Below, piece after piece: positions 26,500 through 34,802 of a stretch of DNA of 49,592 bases. Made by a program: the position numbers and the translations under genes. This DNA is from Burkholderiales bacterium (GTDB lineage: Bacteria > Pseudomonadota > Gammaproteobacteria > Burkholderiales > Burkholderiaceae_C). Within the stretch, counting starts at the first letter, position 1, and every line of letters starts with the position of its first letter. Under the pieces are notes generated by a model. The model did not search any database. It worked only from the letters and a program-made list of their open reading frames with translations, and had not been told where the DNA came from. Location: assembly GCA_947446855.1 (NCBI GenBank), contig CANFIH010000011.1:1-49592 (forward strand), given 5' to 3'.

Positions 26500-27710
26500 G
26501 GCGCTTCCTTCAGCAGGGCGGAAATCAGGGGGCACAAGGTGCTGGCAATTTCTTCTGCCTCAGCCACGCTCAAAATCAAGGAGGGCACCAGACGCACCAC
26601 GCTGTCGGCGGTGACGCTGATCAGCAGGCCCTTGTCCAGCGCCTGCTGCACCAGTGCGCCGCAGGACTTGGCCAGGTCAATGCCCAGCATCAGGCCCATG
26701 CCACGGATTTCTTTCACCGCGCCGCTGGCCAGCTCGGACGCCAGGCCTTGTTCGAGTGCCGCCTTCAGGTGCGCGCCCACGCGGGCGGCGTTGTCCAACA
26801 GGCCCTCGGCCTCCATGATGCGTATGGTTTCCACCCCGGCGCGCATGGCCAGGGGGTTGCCGCCAAAGGTACTGCCGTGGTTGCCCGGCTGGAAGATAGT
26901 GGCAGCACGGGGCCCCACCACCACGGCGCCCACCGGCACGCCCGAGCCCAGGCCTTTGGCCAGGGGCATCACGTCTGGCTGAATGCCGGCCCATTGGTGG
27001 GCAAACCACTTGCCGGTGCGGCCCATGCCGCATTGCACTTCGTCGATCATCAGTAGCCAGTCGCGTTCATCGCACAGGGCGCGCACATCGCGCAGGTAAT
27101 CCATGTGCATGGGGTTGACGCCACCTTCGCCCTGGATCGCCTCAAAGAACACGGCCACCACATTCGGGTTGTTGGCGGTAGCCGCCTTCAGCTCTTCGAT
27201 GTTGTTAATGGGCACGCGGATAAAGCCTTCCACCAGCGGGCCGAAACCGGCCTGCACCTTGGGGTTGCCGGTGGCGCTGAGCGTAGCAATCGAGCGGCCA
27301 TGGAAGGCCTTCTCATAGACCACGATCTCGGGGCGCTCAATGCCCTTGTCATGGCCGAACTTGCGCGCCAATTTGAGTGCTGCTTCGTTCGCCTCGAGGC
27401 CGGTGGAGCAGAAGAACACATGGCTCATGCCGGAGCGCGCCACCAGCATGGCAGCCAGTTCCTCCTGCAGGGGGATGTGGTAATAGTTAGAGGTGTGGAT
27501 CAGCTTGGTGACCTGGTCCTGCAGAGCGGCGACCAGTTGTGGGTGGTTGTGGCCCACGGTGTTGACGGCGATGCCGCCGAGTGCGTCCAGGTAGTCGCGG
27601 CCATTGGTGTCCCAGACGCGGCAGCCCTGGCCGTGCGACAAGGCAACAGGCAGGCGGCCATAGGTGTTCATCACGTGCGGTGAACTGGGCAGGGACGTTT
27701 CGCTGGACAT
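26496..27710 (-). CDS. argD: Acetylornithine aminotransferase
   Basis: ArgD moves an amino group to N-acetylglutamate semialdehyde, a middle step in arginine synthesis, and often also serves lysine synthesis. Class III aminotransferase motifs are present: IDEVQCGMGRTGK and the cofactor lysine in PLAKGLGSGVP. I chose MSSETSLPSSPH at 27710, preceded by CGGAG at eight bases; 404 aa is the normal size. The frame runs further upstream only through a terminator-like hairpin. It heads argD-argF-ykgJ. Confidence 0.93.
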
Positions 27711-27730
27711 GCGTGCACTCCGGGAGGATA

Positions 27731-27763
27731 TAAAAAAGAGCGGCCCAACGCAGGTTGGGCCGT
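27731..27763 (-). terminator. Terminator-like hairpin in the argD leader (possible attenuator)
   Basis: On the minus strand CGGCCCAAC, a four-base loop, GTTGGGCCG, then CTCTTTTTT. It has all parts of an intrinsic terminator but ends only 21 bases before the argD ATG, with no minus-strand gene upstream to terminate. Premature termination of the argD transcript is the simplest reading. Confidence 0.65.
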
Positions 27764-27812
27764 TGAGCTGTGATTTTAGGCGCATCTGCACGGCGCCAGG
27801 GCGTTGGAGCGT

Positions 27813-27837
27813 GGCACCTTGATGGTGCCTTTTATTT
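27813..27837 (+). terminator. Terminator-like hairpin upstream of the DUF3579 gene
   Basis: GGCACC, loop TTGAT, GGTGCC, then TTTTATTT on the plus strand. No plus-strand gene precedes it within this intergenic region. It lies about 100 bases before the DUF3579 start and may stop transcripts that begin near argD. Confidence 0.5.
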
Positions 27838-27842
27838 CGGCA

Positions 27843-27866
27843 GCCTGTGTCAACTTTGAGACAGGC
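27843..27866. promoter_or_regulatory. Imperfect 24-bp palindrome before the DUF3579 gene
   Basis: GCCTGT-G-TCAA-CT-TTGA-G-ACAGGC: ten paired positions around a two-base centre with one G/G mismatch. It lies just upstream of TAGAAT (27874-27879), a possible -10 box, and so looks like an operator. Confidence 0.45.
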
Positions 27867-27936
27867 GAACGAGTAGAATTCTTGTGCAGTGCAACAGTTT
27901 TGTTCTCGCAATGCCAGGCACGCACTTCGACACCCT

Positions 27937-28260
27937 ATGGACTCTTCTTCCGCCAAAAAACTCTACATACTGGGTGTGACCACGCAGGGAAAGACCTTTC
28001 GCCCCAGCGACTGGGCTGAGCGCCTGGCCGGTGTGATGAGTCAGTTTCGCCCGGGTGGTTCGCGCCCCGGCAGCCACATTGCGTATTCGCCCTGGTGTGT
28101 GCCTACGTCCATTGGCAATGTAAAGTGCGTCATCGTGCACCACGCCCTGCGTGATCACAACGTCATGGCTTGGGACTTTTGCGTCCATTTCGCGCAGGAC
28201 AACGACCTGCAGGTCAGCGATACGCGCCCCCACGCGCCGGAAAAGCCGGCTGTTAAATAG
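27937..28260 (+). CDS. DUF3579 protein
   Basis: A 107-aa cytoplasmic protein of the DUF3579 family, typical of betaproteobacteria. Conserved runs are KLYILGVTTQGKTFRPSDWAER, split here as LGVTTQGKTF and PSDWAERLAGVMSQF, then GNVKCVIVHHAL and FAQDNDLQV. Its function is unknown. It is often found near arginine-biosynthesis genes in this order, which matches the divergent argD here. The ATG begins MDSSSAKK; a longer frame upstream lacks a ribosome binding site. Confidence 0.82.
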   Translation: MDSSSAKKLYILGVTTQGKTFRPSDWAERLAGVMSQFRPGGSRPGSHIAYSPWCVPTSIGNVKCVIVHHALRDHNVMAWDFCVHFAQDNDLQVSDTRPHAPEKPAVK

Positions 28261-28439
28261 GCTTGCTTGCAGCGCTGCTGCGGATAGTGACATCCACGTC
28301 TGAACCGTCCGGTTCGTCGTCATTGACCAAAATAAAAAGCACGCCGCCGGTCAGAAGTCGGCTTCCATTTTTAACTTTATTGAATCTTGCTAATGCGCTT
28401 GCGCGTTTGGCGAATTCTGTATTTTTTTTGGCACCACAC

Positions 28440-28811
28440 ATGGACGTTGCATCAAAACGCACTGCCGCACTTCAATTGCTTGCTCAAACCGGGATGCACC
28501 GCAGCAATTACGAGCCGCCCATGATGCGGCTTCTCTGGCGTTTGGGAGTGGACGTGTCGCCGCCACACTTCGCCAGCTTGGGGCGTAACCTGGTTTTTTC
28601 CGGTGTTCCAGTGGGCTTGGGATGTGCTGCAGGGCAGTTTGTGGCGAACATCGTTCTGAACAAATCAACCGCTGTCTTGTGGCCCGCGTGTGCGGCGGGC
28701 CTGATCTACGGGCTCTTCGTTGCCGCCTACTACGCATACGGTGCTCGAAAGCACGGCATTCCCCGGTGGCATGCGTTTGATGGTTTCCTGCATGGCGGCG
28801 ATTGCACCTGA
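28440..28811 (+). CDS. DUF6404-like small membrane protein
   Basis: A 123-aa protein. The N-terminal half has GMHRSNYEPPMMRLLWRLGVDVSPPHFASL, recalled as a hallmark of DUF6404 proteins, here read in the pieces RSNYEPP, RLLWRLG and PPHFAS. The C-terminal half has two hydrophobic segments (LVFSGVPVGLGCAAG and PACAAGLIYGLFVAAYYAYG), so it is likely a two-span inner-membrane protein. Function unknown. Upstream DNA is AT-rich (T run at 28425-28432) compared with its surroundings, which fits recent acquisition together with the neighbouring toxin-antitoxin pair. Confidence 0.65.
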   Translation: MDVASKRTAALQLLAQTGMHRSNYEPPMMRLLWRLGVDVSPPHFASLGRNLVFSGVPVGLGCAAGQFVANIVLNKSTAVLWPACAAGLIYGLFVAAYYAYGARKHGIPRWHAFDGFLHGGDCT

Positions 28812-28884
28812 GCGGTCTCCGCCATTGTGCTTTTTAGGTATCACCGTGATTGGGCTGGGCTTGTGATGACGCCAGGATCAATAG

Positions 28885-28913
28885 TTGACTGGACGTACGT
28901 TTTGACGTACTGT
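28885..28913 (+). promoter_or_regulatory. Promoter and likely autoregulation site of the toxin-antitoxin pair
   Basis: TTGACT (28885-28890) and TACTGT (28908-28913) are 17 bases apart. Two direct copies of GACGTAC (28892-28898 and 28904-28910) lie inside, 12 bases apart, about one helical turn. Antitoxin binding there would cover the promoter, as is known for this class of modules. Confidence 0.55.
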
Positions 28914-28938
28914 TTGATACTGCTTGAAGGATTACGCA

Positions 28939-29181
28939 ATGAACACCCTCACCGCCAGTGAAGCACGTGCCAATCTCTACCGGCTGATTGATCAGACCGT
29001 GGAGTCGCACCAGCCGATCACCATTGCCGGGAAGCGCAACAGCGCCGTGCTGCTCTCGGCCGAAGACTGGAGCGCGATTCAGGAAACCCTGTACCTGCTG
29101 GCTGTGCCGGGCATGCGCGAATCCATCAAAGCGGGCATGGCGGAGCCTCTGGCGAAAAGTGCGAAGGAGCTTGACTGGTGA
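28939..29181 (+). CDS. Type II antitoxin, Phd/YefM family
   Basis: An 80-aa antitoxin. The N-terminal Phd/YefM DNA-binding half is typical: LTASEARANLYRLIDQ, then HQPITIAGKRNSAVLLSAEDW, here seen as SEARANLYRLI, ITIAGKRNSAVLL and SAEDW. The C-terminal acidic part wraps the toxin. Its stop overlaps the GTG of the toxin gene. In the family the antitoxin represses its own promoter, alone or with the toxin. Confidence 0.88.
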   Translation: MNTLTASEARANLYRLIDQTVESHQPITIAGKRNSAVLLSAEDWSAIQETLYLLAVPGMRESIKAGMAEPLAKSAKELDW

Positions 29182-29441
29182 GTTGGGAGCTTGTGTATGC
29201 CAAGCAGGCAGCGAAGGATGCCAAGAAACTGGCTGCCAGTGGCCTGCAATCCAATGCGATGGAATTGCTTGCCGTTCTCGCCAAGGACCCGTTTCAAAAT
29301 CCGCCACCGTTCGAAAAGTTGGTGGGCGATCTGGCTGGCGCCTACTCGCGCCGCATCAATATTCAGCACCGGATCGTGTACGAAGTCTTTGCTGCAGAGA
29401 AAATGGTTCGCGTGCTGAGCATGTGGACCCATTACGAATAA
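29178..29441 (+). CDS. Type II toxin, Txe/YoeB family (ribosome-dependent mRNA endonuclease)
   Basis: An 87-aa toxin of the RelE/YoeB fold. Family marks are AKDAKKLAASGL near the N-terminus, NPPPFEKLVGDLAGAYSRRIN in the middle (read as PPPFEKL and GAYSRRINIQHRIVYE) and the C-terminal HYE with the catalytic His. YoeB cuts mRNA at the ribosomal A site when freed from its antitoxin. It starts at GTG in a GTGA overlap with the antitoxin stop. A terminator follows. Confidence 0.88.
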   Translation: MSWELVYAKQAAKDAKKLAASGLQSNAMELLAVLAKDPFQNPPPFEKLVGDLAGAYSRRINIQHRIVYEVFAAEKMVRVLSMWTHYE

Positions 29442-29464
29442 GCATCAAATGTTTCGCCCACAAA

Positions 29465-29486
29465 AAAGCCGTCCTAAGACGGCTTT
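29465..29486. terminator. Bidirectional terminator between the toxin gene and rpsT
   Basis: AAAGCCGTC, loop CTAA, GACGGCTTT. In the minus direction the T run is longer (six or more), which suits rpsT; in the plus direction it can end the toxin-antitoxin transcript. Confidence 0.8.
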
Positions 29487-29562
29487 CCTGCTTTTGCTTT
29501 ACTGACAGCGCACCCGTTACAAACGGCGGACCCCGAGAGGTCCGTGCGAATGCCTAACGGAG

Positions 29563-29862
29563 TTAGGCGGCGAGAGCCAAGGCTTTCACCTTGGTGGCCA
29601 GACGGCTCTTGTCGCGAGCGGCCTTGTTCTTGTGAAAGATGCCCTTGTCGGCCACGGTGTCAACCACGGCTTGCATCTTGGCAAACAGTTCAGCGGCTTT
29701 GGTCTTGTCGCCGGCAATCACTGCTTTTTCCACGTTCTTCACCGCAGTGCGGTACTTGGAACGCAACGAGGTGTTCGCTGCGTTGATTTTGACGTCCTGA
29801 CGGACGCGCTTACGGCCCGACGCGAGGCGCGGGTTCTTTTTCTTGGGTTTTCCAGATGCCAT
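29563..29862 (-). CDS. rpsT: 30S ribosomal protein S20
   Basis: S20 is a small basic helical protein that binds 16S rRNA early in 30S assembly. The 99-aa sequence has the Lys/Arg-rich start ([17 protein letters not shown]), the [21 protein letters not shown] helix, seen here as [12 protein letters not shown], and [16 protein letters not shown] near the C-terminus. The ATG has AAGGA upstream. A hairpin at 29526-29545 and the terminator at 29465-29486 follow. rpsT and murJ are divergent neighbours, common in this group. Confidence 0.96.
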   Translation of the reverse strand: MASGKPKKKNPRLASGRKRVRQDVKINAANTSLRSKYRTAVKNVEKAVIAGDKTKAAELFAKMQAVVDTVADKGIFHKNKAARDKSRLATKVKALALAA

Positions 29863-29907
29863 TGTGTGTGTTCCTTGTGTCTGCGGATGTTGTCAGCAAA
29901 GCCGACT

Positions 29908-29913
29908 ATTGTA
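29908..29913 (-). promoter_or_regulatory. Probable -10 box (TACAAT) of rpsT
   Basis: On the minus strand TACAAT lies 46 bases upstream of the rpsT ATG. No strong -35 is seen at 16-18 bases. Confidence 0.45.
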
Positions 29914-29991
29914 GCAGGCACGGCGATCGCTGGGCTAAACCGGTTCGCGGTCCCTGCGGAAGGTCAGATCCATCGGGCTACACTGCGGCCT

Positions 29992-31557
29992 GTGAGCCTC
30001 CTCAAATCCGCCTCTACCGTCTCCCTGCTAACGCTGCTGTCCCGTATCACGGGGCTGGTGCGCGAGTTGCTCGTCGCGTCCACCTTTGGCGCCAGCGCCA
30101 TGACCGACGCTTTCAATGTGGCGTTTCGCATTCCCAATCTGTTCCGGCGTTTGTTTGCCGAGGGCGCCTTCAGCCAGGCCTTTGTGCCGGTGCTGGCGGC
30201 CAGCAAGGCGCAACATGGCGATGAAGCCACGCACCGTCTGATTGACCATGTGGCCACGCTGCTGGCCTGGGTGTTGCTGCTTACCTGCGTGTTGGGCGTG
30301 ATTGCCGCACCTCTGCTGGTGTGGGTGATGGCCAGCGGCCTGAAGCAAAACCCGCAGGGTTATGACGTGGCGGTGTTCATGACGCGCTTCATGTTCCCCT
30401 ACATCGGCTTTATGTCGCTGGTCGCGCTGTCCTCCGGCGTGCTCAATACCTGGAGGCGTTTTGCCGTATCTGCGGCCACGCCCGTGTTGCTGAATATCTG
30501 CATGATTTCTGCGGCCTGGTTGCTCGCGCCCTGGTTCAAGGCCCGTGGCATTGAGCCGATTTACGCCATGGGTGTGGGTGTGATGGTGGGCGGCCTGCTG
30601 CAGCTCGGGGTGCAGATACCGGCCCTCCGGCGCTTGGGCCTGATGCCGCATATAGCCCTGAGCCGCAGCGGTATCCGTGCCGCCATTGCCGACCCTGGCA
30701 CCAGACGCATTGGCAAACTGATGGTGCCGGCCCTGCTGGGTGTGAGCGTGGCGCAAATCTCGCTGCTGATCAACACGCAAATCGCTTCGCACCTGCCTAC
30801 CGGCAGCGTCAGCTGGCTGACCTATGCCGACCGGCTGATGGAATTCCCCACCGCCATGCTGGGCGTAGCCCTGGGCGTGGTGCTGATGCCGCAGTTGGCC
30901 GCAGCCAGGGCTGCCGGTGACGCCGCCAAGTACTCCGCCTTTCTGGACTGGGGGTTGCGCATCGTGGTGTTGCTGTCCGTGCCATCGGCCATAGGCCTGT
31001 TGTTGTATGCCAAGCCCATTGTGGCTGTGCTGTACCACAACGGGGCTTTTACGGCCAACGATGTGCAGCAGACCACCATCGCCCTGATGGGCTATGCAGC
31101 CGGTCTGGTCGGGCTGGTGGCGATCAAGGTGCTGGCGCCAGGCTATTACGCCAACCAGGACATCAAGACGCCGGTGCGTATTGCGGTGGCCATTCTGGTG
31201 CTCACGCAATTGATGAACATGGTGCTGGTACCTGTTCTCCAAGTGGCGGGCCTGTCCCTGTCGATCGGTTTGGCCGCCATGCTGAACGCAGGCCTGCTTT
31301 TGACGGGCTTGATCCGGCGCGGTACCTTCAAGCCGGAGCCCGGCTGGGGCCACTTCCTCTTGCAGGTGCTGGCCGGCAGTGCGCTGCTGGTGGTGTATCT
31401 GCTGTGGGCTGAACAAAATTTTGACTGGATTGCGCTGCGCAGCGAAGGCCTCAAGCGCATGGGGATTTTGGCGGTCACGTTGGGTGGTGCTGCCGTGGTG
31501 TACCTGGGATCGGTTTGGGCCGCAGGCCTGAACCCGCGGCAATTTTTGCGTCGTTAG
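29992..31557 (+). CDS. murJ: Lipid II flippase MurJ
   Basis: MurJ moves the peptidoglycan precursor lipid II across the inner membrane. The 521-aa protein has about 14 spans and the family start SLLKSASTVSLLTLLSRITG, then LVRELLVASTFGAS and FRIPNLFRRLFAEGAFSQAF (conserved Arg residues in the central cavity), seen here in parts. I chose the GTG at 29992, which begins VSLLKSAS; the longer frame upstream is the antisense of rpsT. It is followed 23 bases later by the SirB1-like gene. Confidence 0.93.
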   Translation: MSLLKSASTVSLLTLLSRITGLVRELLVASTFGASAMTDAFNVAFRIPNLFRRLFAEGAFSQAFVPVLAASKAQHGDEATHRLIDHVATLLAWVLLLTCVLGVIAAPLLVWVMASGLKQNPQGYDVAVFMTRFMFPYIGFMSLVALSSGVLNTWRRFAVSAATPVLLNICMISAAWLLAPWFKARGIEPIYAMGVGVMVGGLLQLGVQIPALRRLGLMPHIALSRSGIRAAIADPGTRRIGKLMVPALLGVSVAQISLLINTQIASHLPTGSVSWLTYADRLMEFPTAMLGVALGVVLMPQLAAARAAGDAAKYSAFLDWGLRIVVLLSVPSAIGLLLYAKPIVAVLYHNGAFTANDVQQTTIALMGYAAGLVGLVAIKVLAPGYYANQDIKTPVRIAVAILVLTQLMNMVLVPVLQVAGLSLSIGLAAMLNAGLLLTGLIRRGTFKPEPGWGHFLLQVLAGSALLVVYLLWAEQNFDWIALRSEGLKRMGILAVTLGGAAVVYLGSVWAAGLNPRQFLRR

Positions 31558-31580
31558 CCAACGCAGATGCAGGAGCGAGC

Positions 31581-32438
31581 ATGGCAATGAACCTTTCCTA
31601 CGATGTGCCCACACCGCTGGATTACTTTGCTTCCCTGGTGCAGAGCGACGGCAACTTTGCCCTGTTCGAGGCGGCCGTCAGCCTGGCCCAGGACGAATAC
31701 CCCGAGTTGGATGTGCAAGCCGTGCTGGGCGAAGTGGATGGTCTGCTGGAGCGCATTCGCCGCCGTCTGCCAGCCGATGCCGGGCAACTGCAAAAGCTGC
31801 GCCTTCTGAACCAGTTCTTTTTCAACGATCTGAAGTTCGGCGGCAATCTCAATAACTTCTACGATCCGGACAACAGTTTTATCCACGCACTGCTGCGCAC
31901 ACGCCGCGGTATCCCGATTTCGCTGGCGCTGCTGTGGATGGAATTGGCCCAGGGGCTGGGCCTGTCGGTGCGCGGCATCGGCTTCCCCGGGCACTTCATG
32001 GTCAAGGTGAATTTGCCCATGGGTCAGGCGGTGATTGATCCTCTGAACGGGCAATCGCTGAGCCGCGAAGAACTGTCCGAACGCCTAGAGCCCTATCGCC
32101 GCCCCAGCGCCCTGATGGAAGACATGGAAACGCCGCTGGGTCTGTACCTGCAAAGCGCGCCGGCGCGCGACATCATTGCGCGCATGCTGCATAACCTGAA
32201 AGAAATCTACCGCACCCAAGAAGACTGGCCGCGCATGCTGGCGGTGCAGGAGCGCCTCATTGTGCTGCTGCCGGAGTCCTGGCCCGAGTACCGTGACCGC
32301 GGCTTGGCCCACGCCGAAATGGGCAACACCGAACAGGCATTGGCCGACCTGGAGTGCTATCTGGTCCACTCCGAAGATCTGGTGGACGTGCAGGCCATTT
32401 CTGGCCGGGTGGACGAGCTGCGCCGCGAGAGCGAGTAG
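31581..32438 (+). CDS. SirB1-family protein (transglutaminase-like fold plus TPR)
   Basis: A 285-aa cytoplasmic protein of the SirB1 family. The first part has the transglutaminase-like region with NNFYDPDNSFIH and RRGIPISLALLWMELA, GIGFPGHFMVK and VIDPLNG, the pieces that in the fold hold Cys/His/Asp equivalents; the Cys position appears to be replaced, as is common in the family. The C-terminal 100 residues are two or more TPR units (MLHNLKEIYRTQEDW, AHAEMGNTEQALAD). Function is not established. An AGGAG site lies five bases before the ATG. A terminator follows. Confidence 0.85.
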   Translation: MAMNLSYDVPTPLDYFASLVQSDGNFALFEAAVSLAQDEYPELDVQAVLGEVDGLLERIRRRLPADAGQLQKLRLLNQFFFNDLKFGGNLNNFYDPDNSFIHALLRTRRGIPISLALLWMELAQGLGLSVRGIGFPGHFMVKVNLPMGQAVIDPLNGQSLSREELSERLEPYRRPSALMEDMETPLGLYLQSAPARDIIARMLHNLKEIYRTQEDWPRMLAVQERLIVLLPESWPEYRDRGLAHAEMGNTEQALADLECYLVHSEDLVDVQAISGRVDELRRESE

Positions 32439-32462
32439 CGCCGTTTTCGGTCATGCACAGTA

Positions 32463-32486
32463 AAAAGGCGCCAAGCGGCGCCTTTT
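32463..32486. terminator. Bidirectional terminator between the SirB1-like gene and purM
   Basis: AAAAGGCGCC, loop AAGC, GGCGCCTTTT. It lies between convergent genes and has an A/T tail on both sides, so it can serve both. Confidence 0.85.
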
Positions 32487-32506
32487 CTGCATCAGAGCGT
32501 GAGGTC

Positions 32507-33580
32507 TCAGGCCACGACGACAGACGCCGTGTCACCCTTGGCGGTGATGCTGCCGATGGTGTAGACGGTTTCGCCCGCCGCACGCAGGGTGGCGGCACAA
32601 GCTTCGGCGTTGGCCGCATCAACCACCACCACCATGCCGATGCCGTTGTTGAAGGTGCGGTTCATCTCGATGTCGTCAATGCCGGCGGTGGTTTGCAGCC
32701 AGGCAAAGAGTTCGGTCTGCGGCCAGCTGCCCTTGACCAGATGGGCAGCGGTGCCTTCGGGCAGCACGCGAGGGATGTTTTCCAGCAGGCCACCGCCGGT
32801 GATGTGGGCCAGGGCCTTGATGCCGCCGGGTGAGGCGGCATCCGCGGAATGCGGGTGGGCCGCCAGTGCTGCCAGCACATTCTTCACATACAGGCGGGTT
32901 GGCTCCATCAGAGCCTGCTTGAAGGGCTTGCCATCCAGTGTGGCGGGGGCTGCGCTACCGGCGCGCTCGATGCATTTGCGCACCAGGCTAAAGCCGTTGC
33001 TGTGCACGCCGCTGCTGGCCAGGCCCAGCACCACGTCGCCGGGCTTCACGTCAGCGCCGGTCAGGATCTTAGACTTTTCTACCGCGCCCACGGCGAAGCC
33101 GGCCAGGTCGTATTCGCCGGAAGGGTACATGCCGGGCATCTCGGCCGTTTCACCGCCGATCAGGGCGCAGCCGGACAGCTCGCAACCCTTGGCGATGCCG
33201 CCGACTACGGCCGCAGCAGTGTCCACGTCCAGCTTGCCGCAAGCAAAGTAATCCAGGAAGAACAGCGGCTCGGCGCCTTGCACCAGCACATCGTTCACGC
33301 TCATGGCCACCAGATCGATGCCTACGGTGTCGTGCATATTCCACTCGAAGGCCAGCTTGAGCTTGGTGCCCACGCCGTCGGTGCCGCTGACCAGCACGGG
33401 CTCCTTGTAGCGCTTGGGCACTTCAAAGAGGGCGCCAAAGCCGCCAATGCCGGCCAGCACGCCTTCGCGCATGGTTTTCTTGGCGAGCGGCTTGATGCGT
33501 TCGACCAGGGCGTCTCCGGCGTCAATATCAACACCGGCGTCTTTGTACGAGAGGGGAGTAGAGGAAGAGGATTGGGTCAT
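32507..33580 (-). CDS. purM: Phosphoribosylformylglycinamidine cyclo-ligase
   Basis: PurM closes the imidazole ring to make AIR in purine synthesis, using ATP. The motifs are intact: [10 protein letters not shown] near the N-terminus, [13 protein letters not shown] (nucleotide and metal site), [19 protein letters not shown] and [11 protein letters not shown]. The 357-aa length is normal. ATG at 33580 is followed by [10 protein letters not shown]; the long open frame upstream of it is antisense to perM and was discarded. It is divergent from perM with a 90-base gap. Confidence 0.95.
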   Translation of the reverse strand: MTQSSSSTPLSYKDAGVDIDAGDALVERIKPLAKKTMREGVLAGIGGFGALFEVPKRYKEPVLVSGTDGVGTKLKLAFEWNMHDTVGIDLVAMSVNDVLVQGAEPLFFLDYFACGKLDVDTAAAVVGGIAKGCELSGCALIGGETAEMPGMYPSGEYDLAGFAVGAVEKSKILTGADVKPGDVVLGLASSGVHSNGFSLVRKCIERAGSAAPATLDGKPFKQALMEPTRLYVKNVLAALAAHPHSADAASPGGIKALAHITGGGLLENIPRVLPEGTAAHLVKGSWPQTELFAWLQTTAGIDDIEMNRTFNNGIGMVVVVDAANAEACAATLRAAGETVYTIGSITAKGDTASVVVA

Positions 33581-33610
33581 GGAAAGTGGCTTGAGACGGA
33601 CGGGAGACTT

Positions 33611-33634
33611 GGCTTGTAGCAAGCCCGATAGAAT
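33611..33634 (+). promoter_or_regulatory. Likely perM promoter with an inverted repeat over it
   Basis: TAGAAT at 33629-33634 is a -10 candidate, with GACTTG 17 bases upstream as a weak -35. Between them GGCTTG and CAAGCC (33611-33625) form a perfect repeat around TAG, so a regulator could bind between the two promoter boxes. Confidence 0.4.
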
Positions 33635-33670
33635 TTGTCTTGATTTTAAGGGTTTCAAACTCCTCACCTG

Positions 33671-34759
33671 ATGCAATTCACCACAAACCAGAAAACTATC
33701 ACCGCATGGGTGGCTATTGCAGCCGTGTTTGCACTCGCGCTGTGGTTGCTGGGGCCCGTGCTGGCGCCCTTTGTGGTGGCGGCCGTGTTGGCCTATGCGC
33801 TCACGCCTCTGGTGGATTGGCTGAACCGTCTGGGGCGCGGCCACATCCCCCGCGCGCTGGCGGTGATGGTGGTGGAACTGGTGTTTGTGGTTGCGCTGTT
33901 GGCCATCCTGCTGCTGATCGTGCCGATACTGGCCAAGGAGTTGCCGCTGATGCGTGACCAGTTGCCCTTGCTGCTGGAGCATGCCAACGCCTTTGCCCAA
34001 CCCCTTTTGGCCCAGTGGGGCTTTCAGGTGGCTCTGGACATGGACAGCGTCAAAGGCTTTGTCAAAACCTATCTGGACACCAATTTGCAGGACGCGGCCG
34101 GCTCGGTGCTGTCCTCGCTCAAGATCGGTGGCAGCGTGGCCTTTTCGCTGGTCGGCAATCTGGTGCTGATCCCGGTGGCGCTGTTTTATCTGCTGATGGA
34201 GTGGGATGGTCTGGTTGGCCAGGTGCGCCAACTCATTCCGCCGGCCTTGCGCCCGGCCAGTGACGGCTTTGTGCGCGATGCCGATGCCGTGCTGGGCCAG
34301 TATCTGCGCGGTCAATTGCTGGTGATGCTGATTCTTGCGCTGTACTACGGCCTGGCGCTCAAGTTGTTCGGGCTGGACCTGGCCCTGCCGATTGGCGTGT
34401 TTACGGGTTTGGCTGTGTTCGTGCCCTACCTGGGCTTCGGGCTGGGGCTGTTGCTGGCCAGCTTTGCCGGACTGCTGCAGTTTTCAGCGGCGGGCGGTTT
34501 GTCCCATACGCTGTTGATGCTGGTGGTGGTGTTTGGTGCCGGACAGTTGCTTGAAAGCTTTGTCCTGACGCCCAAGCTGGTGGGCGAGCGCATCGGTCTG
34601 CATCCGCTGGCCGTCATCTTTTCGCTGCTGGCCTTTGGCCAGTTGTTTGGTTTTCTGGGTGTGCTGGTGGCACTGCCGGTGAGTGCCGTGCTGTTGGTGG
34701 CCATACGCCGTGTGCGTGGTGGTTATCTGGCCAGCCACCTGTACAGGGGCCAACAATGA
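33671..34759 (+). CDS. perM: AI-2E family transporter (PerM-like)
   Basis: A 362-aa membrane protein with the eight-span pattern of the AI-2E exporter/PerM family. Typical pieces are [19 protein letters not shown] near the start, [19 protein letters not shown] in the middle and [24 protein letters not shown] near the end, seen here as [17 protein letters not shown] and [12 protein letters not shown]. The substrate is uncertain; some members export small molecules or sodium. It is followed by hda in the same direction, with a 43-base gap. Confidence 0.85.
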   Translation: MQFTTNQKTITAWVAIAAVFALALWLLGPVLAPFVVAAVLAYALTPLVDWLNRLGRGHIPRALAVMVVELVFVVALLAILLLIVPILAKELPLMRDQLPLLLEHANAFAQPLLAQWGFQVALDMDSVKGFVKTYLDTNLQDAAGSVLSSLKIGGSVAFSLVGNLVLIPVALFYLLMEWDGLVGQVRQLIPPALRPASDGFVRDADAVLGQYLRGQLLVMLILALYYGLALKLFGLDLALPIGVFTGLAVFVPYLGFGLGLLLASFAGLLQFSAAGGLSHTLLMLVVVFGAGQLLESFVLTPKLVGERIGLHPLAVIFSLLAFGQLFGFLGVLVALPVSAVLLVAIRRVRGGYLASHLYRGQQ

Positions 34760-34802
34760 ACCCCCAACCGACTGCGTTCGCAACCCGTTGGCTGCACGTC
34801 AC

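Noticed and set aside
28253..28462. A 69-codon minus-strand frame over the gap before the DUF6404 gene
   Set aside because: It has a hydrophobic run (LTGGVLFILV) and an acidic stretch and looks less random than other shadows, but it has no ribosome binding site, overlaps the ends of both neighbours and matches nothing I know. It could be a small gene; evidence is too thin to list.
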